A stretch of DNA of 64,000 bases from Diplonema japonicum (taxonomy: Eukaryota; Euglenozoa; Diplonemea; Diplonemida; Diplonemidae): NCBI GenBank assembly GCA_964019335.1, contig OZ025650.1, forward strand, positions 385,001-449,000, read 5' to 3'. This document shows positions 52,307 to 62,326 of the stretch, one piece after another. Position 1 is the first letter of the stretch; the number at the start of each line of letters is the position of its first letter. Under the pieces are notes generated by a model, which worked only from the letters and a program-made list of their open reading frames with translations, did no database searches and was not told the origin of the DNA. Both the position numbers and the translations under genes were made by a program.

Positions 52307-52591
52307 GGGTTCCAAGGTGAGGGGAACAATAAAACAAGAAAAATCTTTTTCACTATGATGGAGGAATGGGGTAAGAAAGAGAAGCTACACTTGTGGTGGG
52401 GTTTATGTGAGAAAAGGAAAAAAAAAAGGAAAAAAGTAAATAACCCTCAACAGAGGTGGAAGAAAAAAAGAAAAGAAAAAAAGCTTCTTTTTTTTGTGTG
52501 GGTATAAATAAATAAATAAAAAACAAATCAAAAGAAAGATCACCATGATGGGGAAGTGTCAGCAACGACCCACCAAAAAAGAATAAAGACT

Positions 52592-53034
52592 TCATGGGGA
52601 ACGGCGAATGCCACCCGCAGTCCAGATGAAGGCAGCCACAGCGGTGTAGGTGGCCATCCTGGACACCTGCTCGCATAAGCGGACGCTGAAGAGTGGCGTG
52701 GATTCTTTGGGCTTTGTGGGCTCCTGTGTGGATTTCCCCCCTCTCGTTTGACTATATTTCATACCTGTGCAGTGGGAAGCTGATCGAACATACCACCCTG
52801 CTGGCCCCTCATGACAGGGACACGCTCCGCCACGGGCCTAGCCTCCCTCACTTCTTCTCTCTTTACTTCTTCGACGACTTCTTCCACCTTCTTAACTTCC
52901 TCCTTCGGCTCCTCCACTTTCCTCTCCACCTCAGGCTCTGCCACAGGCTCCGCAGGGGTCTCTTCCTTCTTCCCCAGCGTGTCGTTGACCGCCTCGTTCA
53001 GCATGGCGTCCAAGTCCACGTCGTTATCGGCCAT
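52592..53034 (-). CDS. Small acidic, probably tail-anchored protein (2 exons)
   Basis: Exons 53034-52765 and 52723-52592 join across a 41-nt intron (52724-52764, GTATGAAATA...CACACAG), for 133 residues. The first 25 residues contain 'DVDLDAMLNEAVND', like the N-terminal motif of PEX19, but the rest does not match PEX19 and is too short. A Glu/Val/Pro-rich stretch (about 25-65) follows. The second exon ends 'MATYTAVAAFIWTAGGIRR', a moderately hydrophobic helix with basic end that could insert in an outer mitochondrial or peroxisomal membrane. A Tom22-like receptor would share this plan (acidic N-part, C-terminal helix), but no residue-level match supports it. It lies 158 bp downstream of the SFI1-like gene. 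Confidence 0.6.
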
Positions 53035-53058
53035 GTTGTCTAACTGATCCCCGCAGTG

Positions 53059-53075
53059 CCTGTGAGACTTGCGAG
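53059..53075 (-). promoter_or_regulatory. Candidate trans-splice acceptor of the small acidic protein gene
   Basis: The minus strand reads CTCGCAAGTCTCACAG, ending with the AG at 53061-53060, 26 nt before the ATG, within a 158-bp gap to the upstream gene. Inferred. Confidence 0.4.
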
Positions 53076-53192
53076 GGCAAGGTGCATTGGAATACTATAA
53101 GCCAATATAAGAAACAAAAGGAAGGGAAACGGAGAAAATAAGGGATGGATATGGGTGTGTCTAATCTATCTATTAACACGAGGGGACGAGTG

Positions 53193-56100
53193 TCAAGCGG
53201 ATTCGGGGGAAGGCGACAAAGACAACGAACGGGAGCGGCGAGAAGGGGAGCGGGACGTGGGTCCTCGGTGTCTGGGGGACATGAGCGGGGTCATGGATCG
53301 GTTGTCAGGTGGGGTGCGAGAGCGGCGGTTCTTGAAGACTGAAAGGGGGTTCACACGAAGGGGGAGGACACGGCGGGGAGAGGTGCGTGCTCCCTCCGGG
53401 GATGGAATATAATTAGCATAGGAGGGATCGGCTTCGATCAGTCCCGGGCCTGCTTGTGTGAAACCACCTTCTCCACGGGAGATGCCAAAGCGGTCTTTTA
53501 ACTTTACAACGTTCACGCCACCACCCCTGCGCCCCCCGCCGTCACGTTCTAACGGCATAAAGTCGACTAACGTGTCCTTCACGTCGCCGTTCACAATGCG
53601 CCGTACGCCCAGCCGCACATTCTTCCCTACGCAGCACCTCTGCAACGCGAACCTGAAGTGGGCAATAGACGGGGTCGGCATCTTGTCCACAGTCACGATC
53701 ACATCTCCATCACGTACGGCAGGTGCTGCAGGCCGTCGTGCAGCCACCACCCTCACCCCTTCGTACCGTATGCTCCCCTGCAGCTTCCCCCCTATGTGCA
53801 GCGCATCCGCTACGTCTAAACCCACGTAGATCCCGTCCTCGTCTTCTGTTTCGTAGTTTGACATAGGGCTGCGGGGTGACATGAAGACCCCACTTACAGG
53901 CGGCGACTGGTAGCTCCTCCTCCTTCCCGGACTGGGTGTCCTCGGTGGACTGTGTGCAGAGGATTCCTTTTCGTTATGCGTTCTCGCAAGGATTAAATGA
54001 TGCAGCTCCATGTAATCCTCCTCTAAACCCTTCACGCGCTTCTCAAGCACATTTTTTTCCTCTTCAAGTGCTTTGTTCCTCTCGCCCCTCATCTTCGCAA
54101 CCTCCACAGCTTTCGCCGTCTCCAGCTCAGCATCGTTCGTCCGCCTGCGCTGCTCGGAGAGTGTTTCCAAAATCTGTTTCTGCTCTCCTTTCATCCTCTC
54201 CAAAAGCGGTCTGACCCCCTCCAACTGGTCAGCCTTCTCCTCCAAGAGTTTTAGAAGCCTTGCAAGCTCATCCTTTAATTTTTTGTTTTCTTTTTTGAGC
54301 TCCTCATTCTCTTTTTTAAACCTTTCCGTTTCCTCATTATGTGCATTTTGATCGATGTCGTGATCAGGGGACGACTGGCTCCTAGACATAGCCCTCTGCC
54401 GCTCAAGGTCCTCCGACAGCCTGATGAGCTCCTGTTCTGCTGCGATTGCCCGTTCTGCCATCTTATTAAGCTCTCCTTCCAGCTCTGCATAGGCTTCGAG
54501 TCCTGATTGCATTCCTTTCATAGTTTGTGCAGCCTTTTGCGACCTTTCTGCGTCGAGGGAACGCTCGACCACCCTTGTGTCAGCAGCCTCCTTGGTTATC
54601 ACCCGTTCGTCACGCAGTTCGTTGCTCAGTTTTTGGATCGCGTTTCTGTCTTTCGTCTCCTGTCTCAGGGCATTCTTACTCCCGTTCCATAGTGTATCCA
54701 CGTTCTGCAGTACCCCTTCCGATTTCGGCAGCAACTCTAAGTTGCTCTGCAGGTTGGTGTATGCCTCTTGCAGCTTTGTGTGTTTATTTTCATTACGCTC
54801 CTTCCGCTTACTAGCTTCTTTTGCAGCCTGCCCGGCTGCATCTTCGCTCTCTTTCAACCTTTCTTCTGCTTTGCTTGCAGCGAGTTTGGCATCTTGTTGC
54901 AGTGCAGCGGCTTGCGAGTCCCAATATGCCACGATGCTGCTTTCTTTCCCACCGTCCTGCATGACCTTCTTGTATTCTTGGCGCAGGTGCTCGAGTTTTT
55001 TCTCACTTGCTTCTGCCTGCTCAGCTGAGTCCTTCAGCAGGCTATGATGCTGTTTTTCTAGCTCAGAGTGCTTGGTTTGTAGCGAGGCAAACTCATCTTT
55101 GGCAGCGACCGTCTGGCTGCGCAGTTGCGCTGCGTAATGCACAGCAAGCTGATCCTTCGAGTGCTTCACGAGCTGGTCATATGGGTCGACTACGTCCTCG
55201 TCGATGATGGGGAGTGTGATGTTCGAGGCGTCGGAGGCGGACCTATCGCGCACTGGTGTGGAGCACCGCATTGTGTCCCTGTGGTCGTCGGTCGACGTCA
55301 TCGTCAGCGAGGACACCAGGCTGTCGGGCTCCGACACAGGCGAGTACGGCTTCTGGGGTCTTGACAAGGGCGTCGTGGCGCTGCTTGAGTGCACCCTGCC
55401 GCTGCTATGGGTGCTGAAAGACCGCACCCTCGTGCCAAATGCACTTCTCATGACACCAAATGTAGCTGGTGGTGAAGTCGTCGCTCTCTCTTGCCGCTCT
55501 TCGTCGGCCTTCCTTTGCAGGCGGAGCATCTTGGCCTGGAGGCGGCCTTGTTCCGTGTTGAACTCCATCATCATGCGATGAAAGAACTCAGCGTTTGTAA
55601 ACATCAGCCAAGAATGAAAGGCACACGTTGCTGTGAGCCTTGCTGTGGTTGAAGTGAGGATCTTGCATTTCGACCTGTTGTCCAGCCTCAGCTGCCACCA
55701 CATGCGCCACTGCTTGTAGTAGTGGTGCATCTTTGAGGACATCATCACCGAGTCGGTAAGCAAGATCCATTTCGCGATAAAATCTTCATCACCCTGGCTT
55801 TTTGTCATGCTCTCGCTGGCCAAAAGACCTTTGCCACTAATCAGCCCCTTGCCGCTAGTGACTACGTCGCTCGAACTCACTAGCACGGAGTCAGACGCTG
55901 GAAGGGACAAGTGCGTGTTTGCCCTTCGTGTCAGCACAGCACTCGTGATACGTTCCTTCAACCCGGCCAGAGAGAGTTCTTCAGGAACCTTGGTGTCAAG
56001 AACATTCTTTGCCCGCAATCCTTTTGCCATTGGGAACAATTTATTCCACGCTTCCCTACGCCTAGCCATCGTAGTGTTTCCAAGCAGCAGTGCGCATGAC

Positions 56101-59100
56101 CGTCGCGCACTTGCCCGACGCTGGGTCTTACTGAGTTTGTTGGCTTCAAGCCTTTTGTAATAAAAGTAGAGCGCCATCTTCTTGGTGTCCATCAACAACG
56201 CTGTTGCCAACCGCAGTTTGCTGTTCCTGACTCTGGTCCTGTATACCATGCCGACGAGTCGCATCCACACCGTGCGACGCCACAGTCGTTCTGTCATTGC
56301 CTGGAGCGTCCTCGCTTTCTTCCTCATCACGACACCTTCCTTCGCGCGCTCGGGTGGCTTCTGTTTCAACACTCTGTTCATGTTAAGCTTGTCATAAGCA
56401 TCCTTGAGGGGTCTGTTGTTGCTGCGGGCCGCGAGTGCTATGGAACGCAGTTCACGTTTTTTAAGCGTTTTTTGCAAATCAGAATAACCTTTGAGCTTGA
56501 GGAAGGCGAGCAAAGCAACACCACGAGCTGTGCTGTGCAAAAGAGCAGAAGCAGAATCACGTTGTTTACTTCTCTTGCTCGTTAGATCGTACCAAGCAGT
56601 GTAAGACTCAGCCAGCATATGCTTGTCCTTGCTGGCTAGCAAGGTGTTTAACAGGTTCCTCTCGCGCCTCTTTCTGGAACACCATAACTTCCACAGCACA
56701 TAGCTGCTAGCCAAGGGTCCTGCGTGCAATTTCTTTGACAGTAGCCATGCAACCCTTTCCTTCTCTACACCAGAGGGTGTTTTCCTAAGAGCGACGTACC
56801 TTCTCCACACATTGAACAGCATCATGTACCGCTGCCTGATGTTCAGCGTCGCCAACACACATGCAGCGTAGCGCTTTCTGTTCCTCTTGTGCGACGTCGA
56901 AGAGCCGCCTTTCAGCAACCTGTAGTAGTACTTGCTGTAGATCTGCTTTAAGCTCGCTGCACGGAGCGCATTTGACAGTACACATCCCCTCCCGTTGGGG
57001 TGCCGTGTGTAGTGGTGCTGTGTCAGGGCATGGTAGTATCTCCTCACCAGTTTGGAGTGGCTGTTCAGAGCCATGGTTCGGGCAAGGTAGTAGGGGATGA
57101 GGTTGTACTTTTTTTTTTTAACTATTTTTTCAGACCACTTGTACCACGTGTCCCAGTGCCTTTTCAACAACCCGTTGCAAGTGACATGCCTCAGCACTCT
57201 CGCGAGGCGTCGCCGATACGCAGCAGCGTTGTCATCGTGGAACGAGTCACCCGCCGTCCGCAACTTCGCCGTCCATATGCGCCACGTGAAGTACGTCGTC
57301 TGAAGGATTCTCTTTAAGTTAGAGTTAGCAAGGATTTTCAAACCCTTCGTCCTGTCCACACTCTTTACTTTCTCTCGTTCCTTCAGAAACATATCCTTTT
57401 CCTTCAAGGCTTCTGCGAGCTGCGTTTCAGCGTCCCTACGTTCATTGAGCAAATTGCTAAGCTCTTCTCGCAACCGTTCTTTACCATGCTGCTCTGTACG
57501 GAACTTCTTCCTTCGCACTGCCCACAAGCGCCACTTGTTGAAGGACGACATGCACAAGGTGTAATGCGGCACACGTCCAGTGGAAGCTACTGCTGCATTT
57601 CGAGCAGCTGACATTTGTCTGAAGCACCTCATGCTGATACTGTGCTCTTTCAGCTTGCTAAATGCAGTTCGTGCAATATTGCTATTAACCCTCCTGTACA
57701 TGGCATTGATGAGCTGCGTGTTAGGTTTTTTAGCTCTCACGTAAGCCTTCGTCTCCGCAGCGTGCTGGCGAAGCTTCGCATAGTACCCGCCTAGAAGGAG
57801 AACGAGGTGGCGTGAAAATAGTATCCTTGAAAGCCTGACTCTGTTCTGCCTACGTCGTGCATACAGCATCAGCTTCCTGAATGGGGCGAGTGTGTGTTGC
57901 CGAAGGTTCCTGCGACGCATAGAGTTCACCTCTGATTGAAAGTTGCTCCGCAGCCTGTGGCGCAGCGTCTCCACCCTGTCCTGGTGTTCCATCATGTTGT
58001 TGAGGTACTCTTTATGATGCCTCTTCATGCCTGCATAGCTTTCCCATGTTGTGTAGTACTGGTGGCACAGAGCCCGTTTCGATGCGAGGCACAGAGCTTT
58101 CATGGCTGTCCGAGTTGTGTGCGCTGCCGACTGCTCAGTGCCCTTCAAGACTTTTAGCATGTTCCTAAATGCATATCGCTCCAGCTTCTTGAAGGCGTCA
58201 TGCATGATCTTCTCTAGAGCGTGCGCACGCATGCGCTTAAGGAGTGGATCACTATTTGCGACCACCCGTCTTTTAGGAGTAGGCGGGGGTGTCAGGATCG
58301 AGACCTCTGAGAGACTCATGGAGTTTGAGATGTGTGTGGATGCGTGGGACTCGGCCTTCTTCCATTTGTGCTGCAGCATGTTGATTTTCAACTTATTGAA
58401 GGCATTGCAGGCTACCTTCTCGTTGGCTCTTCTGTGCATGTCGTTCAGCAGCCGGCTAGGGAAATGTCGTTTGGATTGAACCTGCAGCTTTGCAGCCTTC
58501 CCCGCCAAGGTGAATATCTTCCATTTCGAGTATGCCTTATCCGCTATTCTCTCGCAGCACCTTCTGTACAGGTCTGTGAGGCATAAGGGGTTGATCCGCC
58601 GCTTGTGGCTAGATAGATGCATGTCACTGGGTTTTATGTGCAGTTGTCGTTTCAGGGTTTCGTAGTATCTACGAAGCAGCGCGGCCCGTGTTGTTGTGCT
58701 CAGCACCCGTACAGTGCGTGCCCGACTCCGCGAGACTTCACGGGTTGCCCTCGAAAGCACCGCATGAGACCTTAGCCTGCTGAATGCCGTCCCCGCCAGC
58801 TTTGCACATGACTTATTGAGCAGGGCCCCAAGAGCGGTAATCTTGGCCCATCTGCTTTTTCCGCGAGGCGAGGCAAGCTTCTTGCTGAGGCTGCGATATT
58901 CCTTTAGTTTACCGAAGTACCGTCTCGCCCGTCTATCCAGGTGGCCCAGTGCCATACCCCGTATGGCGTGCAGTTTCGCTTTCTGATTTCTCTTCTGTTC
59001 CAGGGCTACTCTATCACCTGCTTGTTGCAAACCCCGTACTGCCTCTTCAAGCTTGTTCCCAAAGTCTGCCCCGTTAGTTCGTGCCTCTGCCACTGCTCTC

Positions 59101-60935
59101 AGCCTATTTGCCTCCTCCATCCACTGCCTCGTAGCAGCATTGGTCTCCTCAAGTGCGTCTTCCAGCCCCCGCATCGTTTCCTCATCCTCCTTCTTCTGCT
59201 TCTCAAGGTTCAATACTTTCTCTAGCAACGTAATATCTTTCTCTACTCCTTCTGTTAGTTTCTTCTTTAAAAACCCGACATCTGCTTCCAGATTTCTGTT
59301 CGTTGCCACCAATTCACCGATCCTGTCCTCATACCCAGAACTCCTTAGAGGTGCAGGAGCCTGTGGCTTCAGCAAGGTGGACTGGATCGGTGTTGGAGGG
59401 GTGTCTCTGCGAATTCTTGGTTTTGTGCTGGCATCACTAGGTTTTTGGTTGATATATTGGTCCGGACTTGGTGTGCGTGCCGCATAGGCATGGTGGCCAT
59501 GTGGCCAGCCTATGGGTGGTGCTTCATCATCTCGCAAGTGTTGCGGTCTCCCAGGCGGCTCATACACCATTGTTGTTGTGTCACCTGGGTAGTCCCAAGC
59601 GACCGTGCCACCTGACTGACGCCTACCAAGCTCGTATTTTACTTTGCTACCTTCTGTTTTATGGATATCCCCACCTTTGCCTGGTTGTTTCTGCTGTGTA
59701 TCGTCCACGTACCTCTCCCAGTCGTCATTCATGCGCCTTGCTGCCCGATGCGCACGCCCTGAGTCGTTCTGTTGGTGTCCACTCCCTACCTTGGCAGGTT
59801 GGTTGCGTTTCCGCTCCTTCTCATTTCGACCCTTTCTCTGCTGCTCAAGCTTCGTAGCGTCTTTACTAAGCCGGCTGTCACCGTAGGCTGGCTTGGCCTG
59901 TTGTTCAATAGTCTCGGGGAATGCCGGAGTGTATATCGGGCCAGCCTTGACGTCCGAATGCTGCTTGACCTGGGGTGCGGGATGGACAACGGTGGGTTGG
60001 TGGACTGTGGCATAGTTAATTAGAACGGGGGGCCTGGTTTTGCTCGCTATTTTCTGCTGGGGCTGGAACAGGGGTTTGGCTGGGCCGTGCGGTTTGAAAA
60101 ATTCATGACTCGCAAGGTCAATGTCACCGTGCGAAGCGTCGGTGTTGGGCAGGTTAGCCGCGTCCATGGCACCAGAGGGGTGGGGAGCGTGTCCGTAGAT
60201 GTCGTCGTGTTTCGGTGTGAGAACAGACCACGTGCCTCGCTTGCTATCTCCTTCAGCCTCGTGTGTGGGCGACGGTGTAAAACCAGATTGCGTGACCTGC
60301 CATCCGTTCCCAGTTGCTAGTTCCAGTGTGGGCGAAGGTGTGAACGTAGACCGTGCACCCTGACCTTGCCATGTGTCTTCCGTTATTGCGGGTGAAGACT
60401 CAGGTCGTGTGTCGTGTTTCCCGCTATGATCACTCCATTGTGGAGGGTGCATGTTAGGCGCGTGGGGTGGCAACATTCCATCAAATTCCGACTTGGGAGC
60501 ACTATTCGGGATGGGTGACACTGACTGCGGTTTTGGACTCGTTCCCCCTACAGGCGGCCCACTGGGTGCCCCGCCTTGGGGGAGTTTGGCATCGTAGATC
60601 TCAAAGTCGTCTTCTGACACATCCACAGTCTTTGGGTAGGCGGGGGTCGGGAAGTGGCCCAGAAAGGGCAGGGTAAAAGGTTGCTTGGGCGGTGGTATCA
60701 TCAGAGGCACATGGCCCAAAGGGGGGGTTTTGATACCACCACCTGCAGGAGACACAGCACTGACATCACACTCACTCGGCTCCGAGTACGTGGCAGGAGT
60801 CAAGTGCACCACTCCACCTGGTGCGGGTGGCGTCACTCTCCCTACACTACCTTTCGTGGACTTCCGTCTTGGGGACACCTTCCGCCCCATCTCCCGCCAC
60901 ACTTTCTTCTCATCCTCTTCTGGGCTCCACGGCAT
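53193..60935 (-). CDS. Giant SFI1-like repeat protein with coiled coils and a PDZ domain
   Basis: The product is 2,580 residues in one exon. Residues 1-530 are disordered, rich in Pro/Ser/Thr. About 535-640 is a coiled coil. About 665-1780 holds some 20 spaced aromatic motifs such as 'ADKAYSKWKIF', 'QTTYFTWRIWTAKL', 'KRHWDTWYKWSE', 'YMMLFNVWRRYVAL', 'AESYTAWYDL' and 'CAFHSWLMFT', in a basic helical background. They resemble the SFI1 repeats that bind centrin along a long helix at centrosomes and basal bodies. About 1,935-2,315 is a second long coiled coil. About 2,372-2,460 is a PDZ-like domain ('IYVGLDVADAL', 'VRDGDVIVTVD'), followed by an Arg/Ser/Pro tail. A basal body or flagellar-root scaffold is a reasonable inference. 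An out-of-frame ATG lies 8 nt upstream of the chosen start. Confidence 0.8.
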   Translation of the reverse strand: MPWSPEEDEKKVWREMGRKVSPRRKSTKGSVGRVTPPAPGGVVHLTPATYSEPSECDVSAVSPAGGGIKTPPLGHVPLMIPPPKQPFTLPFLGHFPTPAYPKTVDVSEDDFEIYDAKLPQGGAPSGPPVGGTSPKPQSVSPIPNSAPKSEFDGMLPPHAPNMHPPQWSDHSGKHDTRPESSPAITEDTWQGQGARSTFTPSPTLELATGNGWQVTQSGFTPSPTHEAEGDSKRGTWSVLTPKHDDIYGHAPHPSGAMDAANLPNTDASHGDIDLASHEFFKPHGPAKPLFQPQQKIASKTRPPVLINYATVHQPTVVHPAPQVKQHSDVKAGPIYTPAFPETIEQQAKPAYGDSRLSKDATKLEQQRKGRNEKERKRNQPAKVGSGHQQNDSGRAHRAARRMNDDWERYVDDTQQKQPGKGGDIHKTEGSKVKYELGRRQSGGTVAWDYPGDTTTMVYEPPGRPQHLRDDEAPPIGWPHGHHAYAARTPSPDQYINQKPSDASTKPRIRRDTPPTPIQSTLLKPQAPAPLRSSGYEDRIGELVATNRNLEADVGFLKKKLTEGVEKDITLLEKVLNLEKQKKEDEETMRGLEDALEETNAATRQWMEEANRLRAVAEARTNGADFGNKLEEAVRGLQQAGDRVALEQKRNQKAKLHAIRGMALGHLDRRARRYFGKLKEYRSLSKKLASPRGKSRWAKITALGALLNKSCAKLAGTAFSRLRSHAVLSRATREVSRSRARTVRVLSTTTRAALLRRYYETLKRQLHIKPSDMHLSSHKRRINPLCLTDLYRRCCERIADKAYSKWKIFTLAGKAAKLQVQSKRHFPSRLLNDMHRRANEKVACNAFNKLKINMLQHKWKKAESHASTHISNSMSLSEVSILTPPPTPKRRVVANSDPLLKRMRAHALEKIMHDAFKKLERYAFRNMLKVLKGTEQSAAHTTRTAMKALCLASKRALCHQYYTTWESYAGMKRHHKEYLNNMMEHQDRVETLRHRLRSNFQSEVNSMRRRNLRQHTLAPFRKLMLYARRRQNRVRLSRILFSRHLVLLLGGYYAKLRQHAAETKAYVRAKKPNTQLINAMYRRVNSNIARTAFSKLKEHSISMRCFRQMSAARNAAVASTGRVPHYTLCMSSFNKWRLWAVRRKKFRTEQHGKERLREELSNLLNERRDAETQLAEALKEKDMFLKEREKVKSVDRTKGLKILANSNLKRILQTTYFTWRIWTAKLRTAGDSFHDDNAAAYRRRLARVLRHVTCNGLLKRHWDTWYKWSEKIVKKKKYNLIPYYLARTMALNSHSKLVRRYYHALTQHHYTRHPNGRGCVLSNALRAASLKQIYSKYYYRLLKGGSSTSHKRNRKRYAACVLATLNIRQRYMMLFNVWRRYVALRKTPSGVEKERVAWLLSKKLHAGPLASSYVLWKLWCSRKRRERNLLNTLLASKDKHMLAESYTAWYDLTSKRSKQRDSASALLHSTARGVALLAFLKLKGYSDLQKTLKKRELRSIALAARSNNRPLKDAYDKLNMNRVLKQKPPERAKEGVVMRKKARTLQAMTERLWRRTVWMRLVGMVYRTRVRNSKLRLATALLMDTKKMALYFYYKRLEANKLSKTQRRASARRSCALLLGNTTMARRREAWNKLFPMAKGLRAKNVLDTKVPEELSLAGLKERITSAVLTRRANTHLSLPASDSVLVSSSDVVTSGKGLISGKGLLASESMTKSQGDEDFIAKWILLTDSVMMSSKMHHYYKQWRMWWQLRLDNRSKCKILTSTTARLTATCAFHSWLMFTNAEFFHRMMMEFNTEQGRLQAKMLRLQRKADEERQERATTSPPATFGVMRSAFGTRVRSFSTHSSGRVHSSSATTPLSRPQKPYSPVSEPDSLVSSLTMTSTDDHRDTMRCSTPVRDRSASDASNITLPIIDEDVVDPYDQLVKHSKDQLAVHYAAQLRSQTVAAKDEFASLQTKHSELEKQHHSLLKDSAEQAEASEKKLEHLRQEYKKVMQDGGKESSIVAYWDSQAAALQQDAKLAASKAEERLKESEDAAGQAAKEASKRKERNENKHTKLQEAYTNLQSNLELLPKSEGVLQNVDTLWNGSKNALRQETKDRNAIQKLSNELRDERVITKEAADTRVVERSLDAERSQKAAQTMKGMQSGLEAYAELEGELNKMAERAIAAEQELIRLSEDLERQRAMSRSQSSPDHDIDQNAHNEETERFKKENEELKKENKKLKDELARLLKLLEEKADQLEGVRPLLERMKGEQKQILETLSEQRRRTNDAELETAKAVEVAKMRGERNKALEEEKNVLEKRVKGLEEDYMELHHLILARTHNEKESSAHSPPRTPSPGRRRSYQSPPVSGVFMSPRSPMSNYETEDEDGIYVGLDVADALHIGGKLQGSIRYEGVRVVAARRPAAPAVRDGDVIVTVDKMPTPSIAHFRFALQRCCVGKNVRLGVRRIVNGDVKDTLVDFMPLERDGGGRRGGGVNVVKLKDRFGISRGEGGFTQAGPGLIEADPSYANYIPSPEGARTSPRRVLPLRVNPLSVFKNRRSRTPPDNRSMTPLMSPRHRGPTSRSPSRRSRSLSLSPSPESA

Positions 60936-61130
60936 TTTTCATCTATCGGTTTGCCCTCCCTCCTTCTTGATGATTCCCCCTTTTTTAAAAGCCTGCTCTT
61001 TTGAAGACTCAAAAAAAAATAATACAGTCCCATTTCCCCTTTCCCTTTTAAGAGAAAGCAGCATTACCTCCTCACTACGTTCGAACGAACACTCTTTTCT
61101 TTCAAAAAAAAAAAAATATATATATATGAG

Positions 61131-61446
61131 TTAAAGGAGGCCGGTGTTGGCGGCGCCCTGCACAAGAACTGTCTACTTGATTACAGGGGGCGCGCCGCGG
61201 CCGAGTTATAGCTTCTTCTGCGTTCCGCGTCGTGTCCTTAATGCGTGCGGTGTACAGCTCAACCCCAGCCGGTGCGTCCCGGGTAACCAAGATTCTGCGC
61301 TCGTGCAGTTTGCTGCCTGTTCGTCACCCTGAGCATCTGCACTATGTTCTTCCACTCGGGCGCTACCGGTGATGACCGACGAGGAGGTCAACAGCGAACA
61401 ACACATCTGATGTTTTTCTTATATTTTCATGTTATCCCCACCACCT
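61131..61446 (+). repeat. Dispersed repeat R4, copy 2 (SINE-like, A-tailed)
   Basis: A 316-bp GC-rich block homologous to 43952-44249. Its plus-strand end is followed by about 28 A (61448-61473). It sits in the 566-bp gap between the KRTCAP2-like gene and the SFI1-like gene, antisense to them. No ORF. I could not find convincing pol III A/B boxes or target-site duplications. Confidence 0.8.
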
Positions 61447-61501
61447 GAAAAAAAAAAAAAAAAAAAAAAAAACACCCCCTTTTTTTGTACCGGGGTGGGG
61501 A

Positions 61502-61945
61502 TCAGTTTTTATAAATGCGATTGGACACGACGAACTGTTGTGCGGTGTTCATTGTTGTTGTTGTTGTTGTTGTTGTACAAGTTCATACCAGGTAGCCTAG
61601 CCAGCAGGTAGATCCGATGGCGGCAACAATATTAGCTTGAGGGGCAATCCCGCCTGCACAGATTTGAGCAGCGATGAAAGCAACACCAACAACGAACCAG
61701 TTGCTGTGTGCAGCGTCACCCCAGGTGGAGGTATAGAAGTTACCAATACACAAGAAAATAAGTAGAAATACCACAGATGACGCAATCCCACCAGCTATCA
61801 CCAAACTAGGCCCTGCAAGTACGTTTTCAAACATCTGCACAGCACAGAACAAGATTATCGCCAGCAGCCCGGAAGACACCATCGACTGCTTCGCATCAGG
61901 CATCGTCCCCGTTCTGGCCACCGTTATTTTTTCCGCTCTTCCCAT
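61502..61945 (-). CDS. KRTCAP2-like oligosaccharyltransferase subunit (2 exons)
   Basis: Exons 61945-61589 and 61534-61502 join across a 54-nt intron (61535-61588, GTATGAACTT...CAACAG) that contains a CAA microsatellite. The product is 129 residues. After a polar N-terminus (about 28 residues) come a helix 'SSGLLAIILFCAVQMFENVL', a Gly-rich turn 'VIAGGIASSVVFLLIF', the 'GN' motif and two further helices. Splicing replaces the stop after 'CWLGYL' with 'FVVSNRIYKN', giving a polar C-terminal end like that of KRTCAP2 ('YYINKISS'). KRTCAP2/OST subunits belong to the ER complex that transfers N-glycans. The match rests on hydrophobic pattern and the 'QM...GG...N' landmarks, so it is moderate. Confidence 0.55.
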
Positions 61946-62265
61946 GGTCTGTCGCTCCCCTCTTTTCCCTTTGTAAGTTTCAACAGAGCGAAAAACAAAA
62001 GTCGGGGGGGGGGGGGTAAAATAAAAAGCAACAAAATAAAAGAATTGTGAGCAGTGGGGTTGGACAACAAGCGAAAACAAACTCTTTCCTGACATCAAGC
62101 GCACAACCACCACCTTCCCTTCACGTTAAAGGGCACCAACAGGGTTAGTGACAGTGTCCTTGTAGCGGTGGGTCTTGCTAGAGAATAGGAGAAAAGGGGT
62201 TCTCGTCGTTGCTCATAAAAAGATAAATAAAAGGGGTTTTGAAAAAAATAAAATAAAAGGATACG

Positions 62266-62299
<34 letters not shown>

Positions 62300-62326
62300 A
62301 AGAGAAACAATCAAAGGTCCTACTTC
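61946..62326. other. Intergenic region
   Basis: About 380 bp between EFL and the KRTCAP2-like gene. It contains an A run of about 27 near 62270-62297 and a G11 near 62006. No gene seen. Confidence 0.6.

Noticed and set aside
52592-53034. PEX19 or Tom22 identity for the small acidic protein
   Set aside because: Only a short N-terminal acidic motif or the general layout matches; length and remaining sequence do not support either.
60915-60947. Short upstream ORF overlapping the SFI1-like start codon
   Set aside because: The out-of-frame ATG is only 8 nt upstream and may be 5' of the trans-splice site; no evidence that it is translated.
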